Assembly (NCBI GenBank): GCA_963693085.1
Contig: OY856409.1
Span: 503,410,303-503,474,302 of the forward strand
DNA length: 64,000 bases
Source: Alisma plantago-aquatica
Lineage: Eukaryota > Streptophyta > Magnoliopsida > Alismatales > Alismataceae
Reading direction: 5' to 3'
Under the pieces are notes generated by a model. It did no database searches, was not told the DNA's origin, and was given only the letters and a program-made list of their open reading frames with translations. Of the stretch, positions 46,721-57,522 are shown in pieces; position 1 is the first letter of the stretch, and the number at the start of each line of letters is the position of its first letter. Both the position numbers and the translations under genes were made by a program.

Positions 46721-47297
46721 ATATTTATAAATATATTATTTGATTATAATTTATTTCCAACATGTAATTTTCATGGACAGTTGCATGCCTGTAGCCTGGG
46801 TTTAAAAAATCTTGTTGGTTCCTAATACACATGTCTACAAACATGGATAAATAGAATACGTGAAGAATTTTATATTTGAAATGGGATTGATAAATTCATT
46901 CAGAGAAACATTGTCTAATTGTGGTATCCAAAAAACTATTAATGTGCATTCACTTCATCATATTAGGAAGTGACACACTTATGACTTTTATGTTTTTCAT
47001 TCAAGACATATTGCAAATTTGCCTTGGAAGAATAGTTGAGCAAGGGATTGTTTCTATTTCTAATTTGGGGACTAACATCTTTTATAGTATTTTGCCTAGT
47101 GTTTCACTACAAGATATATCTATTTCTATTCTACTATATCATCACAGATTTCTCATCTCTCTTGTTCATCTATAAATGATTTGCATTGAGTCTCACATAG
47201 AGAAAAGATTCACGATCCTTTTGAGCTTGGATGCTTGTCACACTTTTCAACTACCACTATAGGTGTTCATTCATTCTTTTCAACACTAAGAAACTTT
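46721..47297. other. Unassigned AT-rich stretch before the copia element
   Basis: No domain recognised. An 84-residue plus-strand open run (46921-47175) has no recognised family. Confidence 0.4.
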
Positions 47298-47876
47298 TGT
47301 TCTATGATATTTCTATTTTAAGAGGACAAAGGCCCACTAGGGCATTTCTCTTCATGACCAAGGATTATAAATCCCAGTCAGTTATGTGATATTGTAGAAT
47401 AGAGTTGAAAAACTTCCAAAGAAAGGAATCAACATTAGGGATTTACAGCAACCACTATTGTTGTTCATCTACAATGGGATAAAAATCAAAGGTATAATAT
47501 GAGAGATAAAAAGAAAGGAAAGAAGAAAGGAAGTAGGACACGGATGCTAAAATATTTGGATTTTCTTCTTTGTGCCATTTACGCTATGCACTTTGTGTAA
47601 GAGTGTATCTTCTGGGAAGTTTTGGGGTGGTTGAGTTATAAGGATCTCTCCCCATGTTATTATTTTTCTTAGATCTCCTTCTTGTTGTAATATCTCAGAA
47701 TTTTGGGTCAACATACAAGGAGAACAATTGTAAAAAAATTCTTAGTGCATTTTCCCATCAATTGGCCTATTTTTATCGCATATTTTATGAGGGCTTTCCA
47801 TGTAAAATCCGGTATTCTTCCTCTATCTTCTTGGTTCTGATCTTGAGTTTACACACTCTTAAGGATTGGTTCTACA
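47298..47876 (+). mobile_element. 5' LTR of plus-strand copia element (about 579 bp)
   Basis: It begins TGTTCTATGATATTTC and ends ...GGATTGGTTCTACA. The first 350 bp align with the 3' LTR copy at 53428-53770, sharing AAGAGGAC, AAGGATTATAAA, a GTAGAATAGAGTTGA / GTGGAGTAGAACCAA pair and a CTTTGTG...TATCTTCTGG / TTTTGTG...TATCTCCCTA pair. Divergence is high. The PBS after 47876 is too decayed to call. The 117-residue open run starting 47654 lies in U5/leader and is not a gene. Confidence 0.75.
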
Positions 47877-48003
47877 ATAATAAAATATCCATCACATCAT
47901 GGTTGACTTTATCAGTCATAATGTACATGCATATTCCCTATCAAGTTGATCACAACATAGGGTGCAGATACGGATCCATACGGGAAATGATGATGATTCC
48001 ACA

Positions 48004-48735
48004 ATGATTAAGCTAACGAGCACAAATTTCTAGGTTTGGTTACAAAATATGGAGGATATTCTATATGAAGGATTTGTATGTTCTTATAGAAGGATAAAAT
48101 CCAGAAAGTATGTCTGATGTAGACTGAAAGAAATTTAAAAGAAATATATTGGGAACAATGTGAAAATATCTTGATATTTACATTTTTCACCATGTATTAG
48201 AGGAGACGAGTGTCGAGGTTCTTTAGGAAAAGCTCAAGAAATTGTATGAGAAGAAGACTATGACAAATAAAGCTTTCTTGATTAGAAAGCGGTGAATCTG
48301 AAATACAAGGTGACACTAGTATTGCTGAGACCATGAATGAATTCCAAATCATTATAAATCAATTGGGATCAATAATGATGGCTCTTGATGATGAACTCCA
48401 GGCACTACTTCTTCAAGAATCATTACTCAGTATTTGGGAAATTCTCATAGTAATAGTCAACAATTTCATACAAGAAGGAAAGATGCCATTATACTAGGTG
48501 AAGAACAGTCTACTGAATGAAGAGACTCGGAGATGGGCCTCTGGGAACCATAGGTGAAAGGTGCACTTCACTGAGAGGAGGGTCACTGATACAGTGAGAG
48601 ACCATGACATATCTTATAGTTGTAGGGAGACCCACGATCATGGGAAGGCTTCTGGTAGATTCAAGTTGAAGAGCAAAGGGTGCTTCCATTGTAGTATGCC
48701 AAGTCACTTTAAAAAGGATTCCAAGGTCTAGAAAA
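48004..48735 (+). pseudogene. Ty1/copia gag with CCHC remnant
   Basis: From ATG 48004 (MIKLTSTNF) the reading follows copia Gag: WLQNMEDILYEGF, MSDVDWKKFKRNILGTM, FHHVLEETSVEVL, KLKKLYEKKTMTNKAFLIRK, then LDDELQALLLQE and LNEETRR around 48400-48530 in shifted frames. The zinc knuckle at 48681-48722 reads CFHCSMPSHFKKDS, with the last Cys changed to Ser. At least five stops or frameshifts are present. Confidence 0.85.
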
Positions 48736-48899
48736 AGAAACATGGGTCTAAAGTCAAAGGCAAAAATGATGATGATAGGAACATCGTAGTGAAAATTTAA
48801 GATGACATTAATAATTATTATGAGTGGATAGTGGATAGGGAAATTTCTTATTGTGAGTCACCTTGTTAGGACCTCTTCACTTCATATAGGAAAGGAGAT

Positions 48900-49229
48900 T
48901 TTTGGAGGGTGAATATGAGAAATTCTATCGTCTCTAGAATCATCAGGATTGAAGACATTTTTGATCAATTAAGTGTCAGTTGCACACTCACACTCAAGGA
49001 TGTTTGTCATGTTCTTAGTTTGGGGCTAAGTTTGATATTTGGTACTCTCTTTGATAGAGAAGGTTTTCATATGGACTTTAGTGGTGTAAAATGTAAGATT
49101 ATGAAGGGGTTGTTAGTTACTATACAAGGCAAATTGTATAGCACATTGTACAAGACCCAATTTAAAGTGCTCAAAGGTGGTATACATGTATTTGAGGATC
49201 ACCGGGAAATGTATGGCACAAAAGGTTAG
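48900..49229 (+). pseudogene. Copia protease / pre-integrase region
   Basis: The open run 48909-49229 encodes MNMRNSIVSRIIRIEDIF, LTLKDVCHVLSLGLSLIFGTLFDREGFHMDF, then KIMKGLLVTIQGKLYSTLYKTQ. This is the conserved copia segment that follows the protease active site (xLxDVxHVPxLxxNLIS...GxLxxxGY, then KGxxxxxKGKxxxxLYxL). The active-site DSG itself lies in the disrupted part before 48909. Confidence 0.82.
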
Positions 49230-49638
49230 TTAACATGAGTGAGAAAGGCATGTAACTTCTATCAAAGAAAAGATTAATTCCTTGTAGCAAGGACACAAAT
49301 ATCAACTCATGTGATTCACAATAGACAGGAAAGAACTATGAGTTCCTTTCAAGAAAATATCAAAGGTGAAGTCAAAGCATCTATTGTTGGTTCATTCTGT
49401 AATGTGTGGTCTATTACAGGTGGCTTCATTAATGGCAATAGGTACTATTACATTCACTGGTGATGCATCTATGAAGGTTTGGTTGTACTTGCAGAAGATG
49501 AAAGATCATGTCTTTCATTATATTTAGAAATTTCATGCCATGGTGGAGAGGGAGACAGAGAGAAAGTTGAACTATCTCAGTAAAAGAAATGAGGGAGAGT
49601 ACACCTCCACGGAGTTATAGGATCATTGTGCACAGTAA
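49230..49638 (+). pseudogene. Copia integrase, N-terminal half
   Basis: Readings continue as VPFKKISKVKSKHLLLVHS, CGLLQVASLMAIGT, VWLYLQKMKDHVFHYI*KFHAMVERETERKLNYLSKRNEGEYTSTEL*DHCAQ. These match the copia integrase GAG-to-core region (LDLVHSDVCGP, then the RSDNGGEYxS block). The first catalytic Asp (HSD) is read HSV and the second (RSDNGGEY) is read SKRNEGEY. A hAT element interrupts the frame at 49647. Confidence 0.85.
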
Positions 49639-49646
49639 AACATAAG

Positions 49647-50278
49647 TAGGGATGGCAGCGGTGTGAATAAGATGTGGTTCGTATCAAAACCATAACCACA
49701 CCACATAGAAAAATCAAACACCATATCCACTACGGTTTTCAATATGAGAAACCATATCCACACCGTCAAAAAACCCTGGTTAACTGCACTGTAGCACACC
49801 ACACCAAATAATGAACAAATTTCTATTAGCATAGTAATAATTCTAATACCATACAAAAAATTATGAAAATTTACACAATAAATGGAAATAACAACATATA
49901 CAACAAATTAAGGGAATATGTATGTTTATTAGTTGTACATAGAAGGCAACCATGGGTGTAGTAATTGTAGGAAAAAAATAAATTTCTTACTTCTCTATAC
50001 TTAAATTCCATTTTAAAAATAGAGATCTAGAAATATATGCAAGAATGACAACAAATAATGTAATTAGGAGTATTCTACATATAGTTATATATAATTAACA
50101 TGAATTATGCGATGCAATTTTTATCCATGGTTTTATCTCCAAAACGATAACCACACCATAACGGTTTTATAAACTTAAAAACATATCCGCATCATAACCA
50201 TTTGTTGCAGTTATGTGGTGTAAAGTGTGGTGCAGTTATTCACGGATATGGTTTTTCACAACACCATTGCCATCACTA
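49647..50278. mobile_element. Non-autonomous hAT element (632 bp) inside integrase
   Basis: Terminal inverted repeats: left TAGGGATGGCAGCGGTGT, right (complement) TAGTGATGGCAATGGTGT, the common plant hAT end. The 8-bp flanks AACATAAG (49639-49646) and AGCATAAC (50279-50286) agree at six of eight positions, the length expected for hAT. Subterminal words such as CCATAACCACACCA recur near both ends. There is no transposase frame. The integrase reading resumes directly to the right. Confidence 0.88.
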
Positions 50279-50720
50279 AGCATAACACATTAGAGGACAG
50301 AGTCCAACACACCACAATTCTACAATGGTACAATTGAGAGGATGAAATGTACCTTTGTTGAGAAAGTTAGATGCATGTTGAAACTGCATAGTTTCCAAAT
50401 ATATTCTTGGTTGAGGTAGTGAGTATTTGCTACTATTTAACTATATCATATCCATCAGTTCCTTTGGGGTTTCATTTACCTGAGAAGGTATATATAGGAA
50501 AGGATACATATGATACTCATCTATGAGTATATGGGTGCAAGACATGCACATGTTCCAAACAAAAGCAACAAACTCTAGATGATAAAGTAGTTCCATACTC
50601 TTTCTTGGTAGTAGAGATCAATAGTTTGGCTATATAGGTTATGGGATCTATTGAGAAGGACTATGAAAAAACATAGAGATAAGACATGCTATGAGAGATA
50701 GATAGTGAAAAACATTGAGA
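50279..50720 (+). pseudogene. Copia integrase, C-terminal half
   Basis: After the hAT insertion the frame resumes with a TPQFYNGTIERMKCTFVEKVRCML block (family TPQQNGxxERxNRTxxExxRCML), retaining the catalytic Glu. It decays through WGFIYLRRYI*ERIH and ARHAHVPN, matching the C-terminal KVWTG...FGCxAFxHVP region. Confidence 0.82.
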
Positions 50721-50929
50721 GTGGTAATTCTTCTATTGATGAGTGGGAGGATGCTTTTTCTTCTTCATACGTCTAGTTTTTCTAATGATAAAGAAGAGCA
50801 TGATTATCATCTTGAGTAGTAGAGTGATAGTACATAGAGTGGCCTTATTTCATATGTGTAGTTGACTGAACTAGATTCACAATCAGAGACTTCTACACAG
50901 GGGGTGCAAGATCATCACCAAGTAGTCCT

Positions 50930-51986
50930 CAAAGAAACTACTAAGGAGATAAGATAGGGTTCATCATTTGTCATCTATATATCCAAAATAACAATGTATT
51001 CTATGTACTTATTAGGAGGTTCCAAATACTTTCTAGGAGGCACAAACTCATAGATCTACAACATTGTGGCATCAGTCAGTGCAAGAAGAGATGACTTCTT
51101 ATTAGAAGAATGATACCTATGATATTGTGGCACTTCCTTAGGGTCTAAGAGCATTAAAGAACAAGAGGGTCTACAAGATGATGAAACATGGCAACAAAAT
51201 TAACATTAATACAAAGCCAAACTAGTTGTGAAGCGATTCAGTCAAAGAACATGGGTGACCTTTGATGAGATATTTTCTTGTATTGTTAAGATGACTTCTA
51301 TTAGATTAGTTATAGGCTTGGTTGCTATCTTAGATCAAGATCTTGAGTAGATGGATGCCAAAATGGTGTTTCTTCAAGGTCATAGCACATAGGAAATATA
51401 CATGGAGCACACAAAAGGATTTCCACTCAAGGGGAAAGAGCACTAAGTGTGCATATCAAAGAAGAGTTTTGGACGAGTTGAAATAAGCTCCTAGTCAGTC
51501 GTATAGGAATTTTGATTCGTTCATGTAGTATCATGAGTACTTGAAGACATGTCTTGATCCATGTATCTACATCAAGAAGATTCTCGAAGACATGTTCATT
51601 ATCTACTACTCTATGTAGCTGACATGTTAATAGTGGGGCAGGATGTCAGCTTGATTATAAAATTGAAGACATGATCCTTTTAGATGAAGGATTTGGGGCC
51701 AACAAATAGATTATGGGAATGCGAATCGTCCATGGTAGGAAGAAGCATATGTTTTGGTTGTGACAACTGAGCTATGTTGAATGGATTCTAGACAGGTTCA
51801 ACATGAGAAAACTTAAAGTTGTGACTACTCTAATATCAGATCATTTCAAAATAAGTAAGAATTCATGCCCATGTACTAATTAGGAGAATGATGAGATTGT
51901 CATGATTCCCTATTCTTCTATTGTGAGGAGTTTGATGCACATAATTATGTGTACTCATCTTGATATTGCGTATACAATTGACATTG
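50930..51986 (+). pseudogene. Copia reverse transcriptase
   Basis: Blocks: a QEEMTSY*KNDTYDIVALP-like region near 51085-51140, KMTSIRLVIGLVAILDQDLE*MDAKMVFLQGH near 51290-51385, EIYMEHTKGFPLKGKEH near 51392-51440, the active site LYVADMLIVGQDVSLI at 51609-51656, then MKDLGPTNRL, KISKNSCPCTN and MIPYSSIVRSLM up to HLDIAYTIDIV at 51985. The active-site YVDD has become YVAD. The frame is then cut by the Cassandra insertion at 51987. Confidence 0.88.
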
Positions 51987-52271
51987 TGAAACATTTCAAG
52001 ATTTCAGGCCTATGATAAAATTATCTAAAATGAATGATTAGACAACCCATATCACTAAGGTGCATCTCCTTTTCATATATCCCATCACTATGATAGTTTA
52101 TCATGCTTAGTCTAAAGTAGCACTACAATGGATGGCCTATCAGGATGTTGATCCTGGGTTGTGCGTGAGTGAGGACAAAGTAGACAACTAATTCTAGTGG
52201 TGGTTTGTGGGGCCATTCAAAATTCCTAAAACTCTACTAGATGCTAGGGTGGTGGTCCTAGGCATTAAAAA

Positions 52272-52283
52272 TGGTATTATATC
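52272..52283 (+). other. PBS of the Cassandra element
   Basis: TGGTATTATATC, nine of twelve bases of the initiator-Met tRNA complement, one base after LTR1. Confidence 0.65.
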
Positions 52284-52610
52284 TAGTTCCCCTCAGTGAG
52301 TGGGTCCCACTTGGGCCTGTGGCATGTCAGTCTTTGAGTGGTGTCATCCATGAATGTTGGAAAGGGCTATTTGTGATGATGGAGCCACCCTTGTACTAGT
52401 AGCCATTATCACGAGTTAGATGTGTGTGGGAGATTCTAGGTCTACACAGAAATGGGGAAAGATTATGAGGCCACATAGTTGAGCCTTGATGAGGATGTCA
52501 AGAGTCTAAGTGGGTGAGATTGAAACGTCCTTGAATTTGAGGCCCCAAATAAAATAAGTTTAGATGAATGATTGGATAACCATATCATCAAGGTGCACCT
52601 CCTTTTTAGG

Positions 52611-52685
52611 GAGCCCATCAATAATAACTATGTGGTTAAGCTTTCTCAACCCATAGTACTACTAGGATGGCAGACCTGTCAAGAA
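52611..52685 (+). promoter_or_regulatory. 5S-rRNA-like internal promoter in Cassandra LTR2
   Basis: GTGGTTAAGCTTTCTCAACC (5S A-box region, usually AGTTAAGCGTGCTTGGGC) and TAGTACTACTAGGATGG...GACCT (C-box region TAGTACTAGGATGGGTGACC) occur in 5S order and near-5S spacing. The LTR1 copy (52081-52145) is more diverged. In known Cassandra elements this region is transcribed by RNA polymerase III; here the A box is degraded. Confidence 0.78.
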
Positions 52686-52807
52686 TTTGATCCTAGATTA
52701 TGCATGAGTGAGGAAAAAGCACACAGTCAATGCTAGTGGTGATCTCTAAGCTTATAGTCATTCCTAAAACTCTACTAGAGGCTTGGGTGGTGGGTTCATA
52801 ATTTACA

Positions 52808-53400
52808 TATTGTGAATAGTTTTATCTCAAATATAGGTCAAGATCACTGGGAGTGGTCAAGTGAATCTTTAAATATTTACAGGGGAACAACATCATGTCT
52901 TTGATGTTACATGATTATGAACCAGATCTAAATGGCTTTGTTGATGTTGATGTGACAAGTGAAATTGATCATAGTAACTTTACTTTACATATGTTTCACT
53001 TTTATAGGAGAGCCATATCTTGGCAATCCAATTGTGAAATTTTGTTGTACTTTCTACTACCAAGGTAGAGTATATTGCACTGGTAGAAGTAGGAAAGTCA
53101 ATATCCTGGATTGTGAGATTTATAGAGAATTTAGTATTAATCAAGCTGATCTGACTAAATTTAATAGTTAGAGTTTTATTGATTTAAGAAAAGGCAAAAA
53201 TCATCATGCACATACAGAGTACATTATTGTGAGTCATCATTCTCTTCATGATGTGATAGACAAGAAGTTGGTGACGCTAAAGAAGATTGATATTGAGAAG
53301 AATGATTCTGATATGATGACTACAATGGTGACATGAAACAAGCTGGAGCTCTCTAAAAGGCTCATCGACATACATTTCCAATGATAATTATGTGATGACA
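52808..53400 (+). pseudogene. Copia RNase H and polyprotein end
   Basis: Directly after the Cassandra flank the reading is HIVNSFISNIGQDHWEW..., RGTTSCL, then scrambled RNase H blocks: a DVDVTSEIDHSNFT-like and an FIGEPYLGNPIVKFC-like tract where the family has the AGD...KSTSGY and G-AISWQSK motifs. Further on are SINQADLTKFNS near 53140-53170 and IDIEKNDSDMMT / NKLELSKR near 53285-53360, the terminal THEDNxADMLTK...KLExCR region. A purine-rich tract (53412-53427) then leads to the 3' LTR. Confidence 0.8.
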
Positions 53401-53411
53401 ATATCCTCTAC

Positions 53412-53427
53412 GGGATGGAGGGGGAGA
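53412..53427 (+). other. Polypurine tract of the copia element
   Basis: GGATGGAGGGGGAGAT immediately before the 3' LTR start; the plus-strand primer site expected for an LTR retrotransposon. Confidence 0.65.
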
Positions 53428-53770
53428 TTCTTAGGCATATGATGTTTCAATCCCAAGAGGACGGAGACCCATTAGATAATTCCTCTATGTGATAAAGGAT
53501 TATAAAATTCCATCTAGTTTGTGAGATTGTGGAGTAGAACCAAGATCCATCAAAGAAAAGAAAAGACAATAGGATTTATAGAAACCACTACTGTTGTTTT
53601 CCTGTGGCAAGAAAAAATTGAACGGAGAGGATGAGAGAAAAAAAAGAAAGGGAAGAATAAATGAAGAGGGCAAACATCTGATTTTCTTCTTCGATCATCT
53701 ACTATTGTGTATTTTGTGGAAGATGGTATCTCCCTACGAAGTTAGAGTGGTGGAGTTGTAGTAATATGGT
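53428..53770 (+). mobile_element. 3' LTR of the copia element, truncated
   Basis: It aligns with the first 350 bp of the 5' LTR (47298 onward). At about 53771 similarity passes into the gypsy-type LTR of the next element (ACCACATCTGAGCTTAATTG), so the rest of this LTR is missing. The same junction is repeated at 54173 by the tandem duplication. Confidence 0.75.
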
Positions 53771-54290
53771 ATAACCACATCTGAGCTTAATTGGTCAACA
53801 AGGGTTTACTTGGATGATTATATGCTTAATTAGATTGATCATCACATACATATGATTAATTATGGTAGATTAATTTAATATGTTGCCTCGATGTGATAAA
53901 GGATTATAAAATTCCATCTAGTTTGTGAGATTGTGGAGTAGAACCAAGATCCATCAAAGAAAAGAAAAGACAATAGGATTTATAGAAACCACTATTGTTC
54001 TTTGCCTGTGGCAGGAAAAATTGAAGGGAGAGGATGAGAGAAAAAAAGGGAAGAATAAACAAAGAGGGCAAACATCTGATTTTCTTCTTCGATCATTTGT
54101 TGTTGTGTATTTTGTGGAAGATGGTATCTCCCTACGAAGTTATAGAGTGGTGGAGTTGTAGTAATCTAGTATAACCACATCTGAGCTTAATTGGTCAACA
54201 AGGGTTTACTTGGATGATTATATGCGTAATTAGATTGATCATCACATACATATGATTATTATGGTAGATTAATTTAATATGTTGTAAGTA
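53487..54290. repeat. Tandem duplication, two units of about 404 bp
   Basis: Units begin ATGTGATAAAGGATTATAAA at 53487 and again at 53891, and end near AATTTAATATGTTG at about 53885 and 54285. Each unit spans the end of the truncated copia LTR and the first 115 bp of the following gypsy-type LTR. Identity by eye is above 93%. Confidence 0.92.
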
Positions 54291-57200
54291 TAATAAGAAA
54301 CTATATGCATATGCTTCAAATTTGAAGAATTAGGTTCTAAAGAGTGTAAAGTCTAGTCGAAAAAAATTAGAGTTTTGATAGTACATCTATATGGAATTTG
54401 ATCAGGATAGTAGTGTAATAAATGATTTTTAGTATATATATATAACTCTCATTTATCTAAAATTTGGACATTGTTTGGATAACTCCAATATAAATGATCT
54501 TGTAAATTTTCAGAATTTTTGGATGTGTGATGGACCTGTTGGTCGGCCGAGTTTCCTGAGGACAAACTCAGCTAACCAGACATTCTGACTTTAATATAGG
54601 AATAGAGTATTTGATTCTCTCATAGCGCAGCCGGCCTCTGTGTGACTTAATGGGCTATTCTCATTACAGGATGGGGCTGAGTTCCCCAGGTTGGGCTCGG
54701 TACAAGCCTTACGAGTCTCCTAGGTTACCAAAAAAATAGAGTATTTGATTTATAATTATTTATTGGTAGCTCAGAATAATCTAATTTTTTTATTGGATCT
54801 CTGAAACTCCATAATAAACAACTTTCTAATTTTTCATAATTTTTTGAAAGATCTATTACCTATTTAGTAAATGAATTACAATAACATTTTTATGACAAAA
54901 AATCTACTGAAACAAAAAAGTATAAGTAGGGTCAATTTGCAATTGACCCAAGATCCTCAATTGCTCTATATGATCAACCTAACACACTAGGATATCTCAT
55001 AATTCTTTATTAATTAAAGAGAAAAAAAATTAAATAGAAAGTCTGAGAGTTAGGGTTTGAGAGGAGAAAGTGGTGGAATTGCTGATATAGGATTTCACCA
55101 TCTAAGAAATAATATAAGTTTATCTTATTTGCATAATCTTTCATGGTGAATCTTCTCTTAAATTTCCAGATTCCATCCCTCATTGATTAGATTCAAAATG
55201 ATATTAAATCCCTCCCTTTTCTCTCTCTTTCTCCAAAATTCCCCATTTTTAGGGTTTCCGAGTTGAAAGGAAGAAGAAAGTGATAATTTGCTAGGGTTTT
55301 GATATGGATCTTAGAACTTCAGTTCTTGGGCTACGTTTTTAAGGTGTTTTCACACCTTGGGCCGAGTGTCTGCTTCCACTAAATAGTATATTTCATGAAA
55401 TCGCATTAAATCCTCAAAAATATTCAATTCATTTGTATGCGACTACAAATCGCTAAACTACTTTTTAGTTCTAGTTTTTGTAAGATGAGATGAAATGGAT
55501 TATTTGTCTATTGTGATGAATTTGAGATGATAAAATCATATTATAAATGGATACAAATCACCTAGAAGAGAATTCTAAAGTTATTGCAGAGGTTATAAGA
55601 ATATACTAAAATCTAGGGTTTTCAATTTTATCTGAAATTGTTGTCTAATTGAATAAAGAATTATGCCTATCTAAAACTCTTTATTTATGAATGATTGTTT
55701 ATCTAAATTCTTAGTACATATATGTTAGACACTATGTTGTATTTCATGTGATGTTATCAGTTTTTTCTTGATATATAAGCATAAAGGGTGAAACCTTAGA
55801 TGAATGGAAAGTTGGAAGTTTAGAAATAGACATCATGAAATTCAACTGTTGTGATTCTTCTATCATTATAAACTCATTTATTCAACGTTATTCTATCCAT
55901 GATATTTTTGCGAATGGCATGGAAACCCTAGTTTAGTTCATACTAGGGTTTCATATATGTGTTGGTTTTATGCAAATTGTTGAAAGTAGTCTTTTATCAG
56001 TGATAGATTATGATGCAGAAAGTCATAAAAGCAAGTTGTGTGATAAGTGAATGAGGTGAATGAAACACTAAGTATAGAGTATTCAATGATTCAATTGTTT
56101 TCAATTCAGTGTTCTTCATTATGATAAGTGGTGTTGCAAATTTTCTTCTCAGTTTATGATACATATTTATTATAGTTTATGAAAATGATTTATCTATAAG
56201 GTTATATTAAGAAATGTTGTTTTGATGATTGAACTATGAATGTAAAGAGTAAATTAGACATTTAGATGCCATGAACATTGTATAATCATTCATAGGAGGA
56301 TTACATTGTGAGGAGGAAACATGCTTCCCAACTGGAGGTCTCACATAGCTCGAGGTAAGTCAAAGCGCACCAGTGGGGTGAGGGGATTTAGGCTAGTGAG
56401 GGAGGACTCCTTAAATGGTTGGTATCCAACAACAATTGGGGTTGCTGGTGGTACTTGAATAACGAGTTGTGCTTATCAGTGGACATCTTAGATAGGTCCA
56501 CTGGTGAACAACAAGCCTGAGGTCTCTACTCCCCACCTGAGTACCCAAGTTGAGAGGAGCAGTCAGAGATATCCAGCCGCTCCCATTAGCTGTTGAGAGC
56601 TAGATGTGGTGGGGCCTACTGTAGATGGGGTCTTACTCAAGAGAGAGGTTTAGGAACCCCGACATGATTCTAAGCCTTATACAGTGAGATCATAGCTTGT
56701 TGCAATTCTTTCACATATTGTGGTACACCTCATGCAGGTTTAGGGCATAATAAGATGAATGTGAGATTAATCAAGTGTGTGAAGTTATTGATTAATCCTA
56801 TTGGAGTTTTGTAGAGTAATTTTCTATTTGTATGTTTCTAAATTACTAGTTTCCTTTATCATTGATAAAGAATGTTTAGTGATTGATTTACTCTTAGTAG
56901 TCACCTAGAATAACATGCCATACATATGTTTGTGAATGACAAAGTTCCCTTAAAATTTGATATTGTTCAAATTTCTATTTAGTGGCTCAATAATGTATCT
57001 TTGATTATCGGTGCACTTTAAATTGTTTCTATGAACTACTCATACACTAAGTGAGTAGGCTTACCCCTCTACTCACAATTTTTTAGGGAAACCTAATGTA
57101 TTGAAGAATGTTAATGTCAAAGTAGATCTTCTAGAAGAGGTAAGTATGAGAATTAGTCAAGTATAGTTGGTCCTTGTCACTCTAGGTCCTTGTCAAGTAG

Positions 57201-57508
57201 TGAGAGAGTTGTAAATGATGATATGTAAATTTGTTTCCTTAATAATAGAGAACGTGTCTAATAAGCATGTCCTACGTACATCAAAGTGTGAAAAATAGAA
57301 TGAATGTTTACTTATATGTCTTTAATGTTAAATTAGATTGGAGTAATCAAGGTTTAATCCCCTTGTAATGTTTGTTTATCTGATCGAATGTGATAAGACA
57401 AAGAGTTTGGAATCAAAGAAAAAAAAAGCATTAGGGTTGTTTTTGTATTATTTTTCATCCTCAACTTACGTTGTAATATCATTATTAGTTGTAACTGTGG
57501 GATTTGGG
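54173..57508 (+). mobile_element. Large gypsy-type LTR (copy A, 5' LTR)
   Basis: The first 1 kb (54173-55190) repeats at 57757-58650. A PBS-like TGGTATCATAGT at 57511 follows the right edge. The distal part has the CTTACCCCTCTACTCACAAT / TTTTTTAGGG tract and AGTACCCAAGTTGAGAG-like text typical of long gypsy LTRs. No open frame. A SINE-like insert (54617-54734) is present only in this copy. The true left edge may be at 53771, before the tandem duplication. Confidence 0.65.
54617..54734 (+). mobile_element. SINE-like retroposon (118 bp) with empty-site paralogue
   Basis: The insert starts CTCTCATAGCGCAGCCGG, with a good RNA polymerase III A box (TAGCGCAGCCGG, 54623-54634), and ends GGTTACC plus a short A run. 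Direct repeats AATAGAGTATTTGATT at 54601-54616 and 54735-54750 flank it. The paralogous LTR copy near 58186-58201 has a single AATAGAGTATTTGATT with no insert, which is the pre-insertion state. A B box is not clear. It differs from the two other SINEs in this window. Confidence 0.88.
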
Positions 57509-57510
57509 CT

Positions 57511-57522
57511 TGGTATCATAGT
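57511..57522 (+). other. PBS-like site of the gypsy element
   Basis: TGGTATCATAGT, 10 of 12 matches to the initiator-Met tRNA complement, at the right side of LTR copy A. Confidence 0.6.

Larger units (their letters stand above)
51987..52807 (+). mobile_element. Cassandra TRIM retrotransposon (821 bp) with 5S-rRNA-like LTRs
   Basis: Two direct repeats, LTR1 51987-52270 and LTR2 52521-52807, both start TGAAACRT. The 250-bp internal part has a PBS (52272-52283, TGGTATTATATC, 9 of 12 to the Met-tRNA complement) directly after LTR1 and a purine tract before LTR2. The outer flanks CATTG (51982-51986) and TATTG (52808-52812) form a 5-bp duplication with one mismatch. Each LTR carries a segment colinear with the 3' half of plant 5S rRNA, best in LTR2 (52611-52685): CCCATCA, GGTTAAGC, AGTACTACTAGGATGG and GACCT. 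This combination defines Cassandra. It encodes no protein and depends on other elements. Confidence 0.88.

Noticed and set aside
47654..48007. 117-codon plus-strand open frame
   Set aside because: It lies across the U5 end of the copia 5' LTR and the leader, before the Gag similarity at 48004 in another context. Hydrophobic residues come from T-rich sequence.
52611..52685. Genuine 5S rRNA gene
   Set aside because: It covers only part of 5S, has substitutions in the A box, and occurs inside paired LTRs; Cassandra explains it.
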